Shown piece after piece: positions 62,166 through 64,000 of a stretch of 64,000 bases of DNA (positions are counted from its first letter, which is position 1; every line of letters starts with the position of its first letter). The notes under the pieces were generated by a model. The model ran no database searches. It was not told the DNA's origin and was given only the letters and a program-made list of their open reading frames with translations. Made by a program: the position numbers and the translations under genes. This stretch comes from Actinoplanes cyaneus (GTDB lineage Bacteria > Actinomycetota > Actinomycetes > Mycobacteriales > Micromonosporaceae): assembly GCF_016862095.1 (NCBI RefSeq), contig NZ_BOMH01000013.1, positions 1-64,000 on the forward strand, in the 5' to 3' direction.

Positions 62166-64000
62166 ATGCGCCATCACCTCGCGGGCGCGCTAGCCGCGCT
62201 CGTCCTCCTCAACCCCGTCCCCGCCCAGGCCGCGCACGCCGAGCACAAGGCGACCGGCTATCTCTCCACCCAGGCCGGCCCCGGCCGTTTCCCCCTCGTC
62301 GAGCGTGGCACCGCCGCGCCCATCGTGACCAGCGCCAACGACTACCCGGGCGTCCTGCGGGTGGCCGGCGACCTGCAGTCCGACCTGGGCGCCGCCACCG
62401 GCGTCACCCCCCGCACGGCGCAGGACACCGTCCCCGGCGGCCGCGACCCGATCATCGTCGGGACCATCGGCCGCTCCACCCTCATCGACCGGATGATCGC
62501 CACCGGAAAGCTCGACACCCGTGGCATCGCCGGGAAGTGGGAGACGTCGCTCCAGCAGGTCGTCGACCACCCGCTGCCGGGCGTGCGCCGGGCGTTCGTG
62601 ATCGCCGGCAGCGACCAGCGCGGCACGATCTACGGCGCCTACGACGTGTCCCGGCTGGCCGGCGTCTCACCCTGGCACTTCTGGGACGACGTGCCCGTCC
62701 CGCACGCCGACGCGCTCTACGTCCTGCCGGGCCGGCACACCCAGGGCAGCCCCAAGGTCAAGTACCGCGGGTTCTTCATCAACGACGAGAATCCGAGCAC
62801 CGGCACCTGGGCGCCCGCGTTCTTCGGGCCCGGCAAGGCCCCCGGCTATCCCGGCGGGCTGAACTCCGGCTACTACGCCAAGGTCTTCGAGACCATGCTC
62901 CGGCTCAAGGCCAACTACCTGTGGCCGGCCGTCTGGGGGCGCGCCTTCGCCGAGGACGACCCGGCCAACCACGCCACGGCCAGCTACTACGGCGTCGTCA
63001 TGGGCACCTCGCACGAGGCGCCGATGATGCGCGGCATCGAGGAGTGGAACCGGCACCCCGCCGGCACCGGGGAGTGGAGCTTCCGCCGCAACCCGGACGC
63101 GATCAAGGACTACTGGCGGACCGGCATCGAGCGGATGCGCGACGAGGACATCGAGGGCGTGGTCACGCTCGGGATGCGCGGCAACGGAGACGTGAGCCTG
63201 CCCGACGGCGACGGCATCGACCTGATGAGCTCCATCATCGACAGTCAGCGGCAGATCCTTGCCGAGGAGGGCATGCTCGGCGCGCCCCAGGTGCAGACCC
63301 TCTACAAGGAGGTGCAGCGCTACTGGGACCAGGGTTACCGCCCGCCGGACGACGTGACAGTGGTCTTCTGTGACGACAACTGGGGCAACATGCGCAAGCT
63401 GCCCGACGCGTCGCTCCCGCCGCGCGGCGGTGGCTACGGCATGTACTACCACTTCGACTACGTCGGCGACGGACGCAACTACAAGTGGGCCGACACCGTG
63501 AACCTGACCAACACGTGGGAGCAGCTTCACCGTGCGTACACCTCAGGGGTCGATCGCCTCTGGGTCGCGAATGTGGGCGATCTCAAGAACTCCGAGCAAC
63601 CCACCCAGTTCTTCCTGGACTACGCGTGGAATCCGGACGCCATCCCGCTCAGCGGGATCCAGGACTGGGAGCGTCGTTACGCCGCGGGGAGCTTCGGCAC
63701 GTCACTCTCCGCTCCGATCGCCGAGATCCTCTCCCGGTACGGCGTTCTGCAGTCCCGCCGCAAGCCGGAACTGCTCAACCGTCGCATCACCCTGGACCCG
63801 GCCAAGGACGTCCGGACCGACCCGACCGCGGTGATCTACGACGACCAGGGGAATCCGTTCAGTCTCACCGATTACGCCGAGATGGATCGGGTGGTCGCCG
63901 AGTGGCAGGCCCTCGCGGAGCAGGCCACCCGCGTGCGCGCCCGGGTGCCGCAAGCCTGGCAGGACGCGTACTTCCAGCTGGTGTATTACCAGGTGAAGGC
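62166..64000 (+). CDS. GH115 alpha-glucuronidase, 3'-truncated by the window end
   Basis: The frame is open from ATG 62166 to the last base (611 codons seen; the family is usually about 900-1000 residues). GGAGG precedes the start by six bases. A signal peptide (HHLAGALAALVLLNPVPAQAAHA) leads into a GH115-like sequence: VIAGSDQRGTIYGAYDVSRLAGVSPWHFWDDVPV, KYRGFFINDENP, LKANYLWPAVW, VTLGMRGNGDVSL, DNWGNMRKLP and GGYGMYYHFDYVGDGRNYKW. GH115 enzymes release (4-O-methyl) glucuronic acid from xylan side chains, complementing the GH10 enzyme next door. The stop codon lies beyond the window. Confidence 0.93.
   Translation, partial: MRHHLAGALAALVLLNPVPAQAAHAEHKATGYLSTQAGPGRFPLVERGTAAPIVTSANDYPGVLRVAGDLQSDLGAATGVTPRTAQDTVPGGRDPIIVGTIGRSTLIDRMIATGKLDTRGIAGKWETSLQQVVDHPLPGVRRAFVIAGSDQRGTIYGAYDVSRLAGVSPWHFWDDVPVPHADALYVLPGRHTQGSPKVKYRGFFINDENPSTGTWAPAFFGPGKAPGYPGGLNSGYYAKVFETMLRLKANYLWPAVWGRAFAEDDPANHATASYYGVVMGTSHEAPMMRGIEEWNRHPAGTGEWSFRRNPDAIKDYWRTGIERMRDEDIEGVVTLGMRGNGDVSLPDGDGIDLMSSIIDSQRQILAEEGMLGAPQVQTLYKEVQRYWDQGYRPPDDVTVVFCDDNWGNMRKLPDASLPPRGGGYGMYYHFDYVGDGRNYKWADTVNLTNTWEQLHRAYTSGVDRLWVANVGDLKNSEQPTQFFLDYAWNPDAIPLSGIQDWERRYAAGSFGTSLSAPIAEILSRYGVLQSRRKPELLNRRITLDPAKDVRTDPTAVIYDDQGNPFSLTDYAEMDRVVAEWQALAEQATRVRARVPQAWQDAYFQLVYYQVK

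Overview
The window comes from a very GC-rich filamentous actinomycete, most probably a Micromonosporaceae member close to Actinoplanes. This is inferred from base composition and GTG starts, a DivIVA/Wag31 polar-growth gene, an ESX-style WXG100-like module, Tat-exported enzymes and large secreted CBM2-bearing glycosidases. It is chromosomal in character: I saw no rRNA, tRNA, CRISPR array, transposase, phage gene or replication origin.

Layout. 0-5 kb: end of an RDD membrane protein, a nitronate monooxygenase, a small exported protein and a fused aminodeoxychorismate synthase (PabA-PabB). 5-11 kb: an SDR with a TetR regulator that share a 21-bp putative operator, then the homogentisate operon (hmgA, a conserved unknown gene and the fumarylacetoacetase gene, joined by 4-bp ATGA overlaps) with a divergent TetR gene. 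11-31 kb: mostly ordinary single genes, namely an S41 peptidase, an AI-2E-type permease with an aminotransferase, an MDR oxidoreductase with a LysR gene, an orphan GAF kinase, an M1 peptidase, a GNAT gene split by an amber codon, a Tat polysaccharide deacetylase, an aldo/keto reductase with an MmyB-type regulator, and a sulfotransferase preceded by a small overlapping ORF. 31-39 kb: an SGNH hydrolase, PurU, a DUF3349 / membrane protein / Pit phosphate-transport group, a CE12 esterase, LtrA and DivIVA.

39.2-41.4 kb holds the most interesting system: a tight four-gene operon of a YbaB-like protein, an ESX-type partner, a WXG100-like-headed polymorphic toxin and a small probable immunity gene. 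By residue matching, the toxin's C-terminal domain resembles the CD38/ADP-ribosyl cyclase fold, so it may attack NAD+.

41.5-64 kb is largely a cell-surface and polysaccharide-degradation region: a DUF3455 protein, a radical SAM/SPASM enzyme, a 2153-residue DUF11-repeat surface protein with a sortase-like tail, a GH30 enzyme, a protein with two GH43 domains, a hybrid histidine kinase, a GH10 xylanase with CBMs, and the first two thirds of a GH115 alpha-glucuronidase. The four glycosidase genes each have a different palindromic operator at the start. One is an exact CebR/CelR box (GH10) and one a BxlR-like CGAAAnTTTCG site (GH115), which suggests regulation by several LacI-family repressors encoded elsewhere.

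Seven copies of a roughly 52-57-bp hairpin element (GGCTGGTGCT...AGCACCAGCC) lie in four intergenic gaps and in none of the genes. Their inner stems differ in sequence but stay paired, so this is a structured dispersed repeat family.
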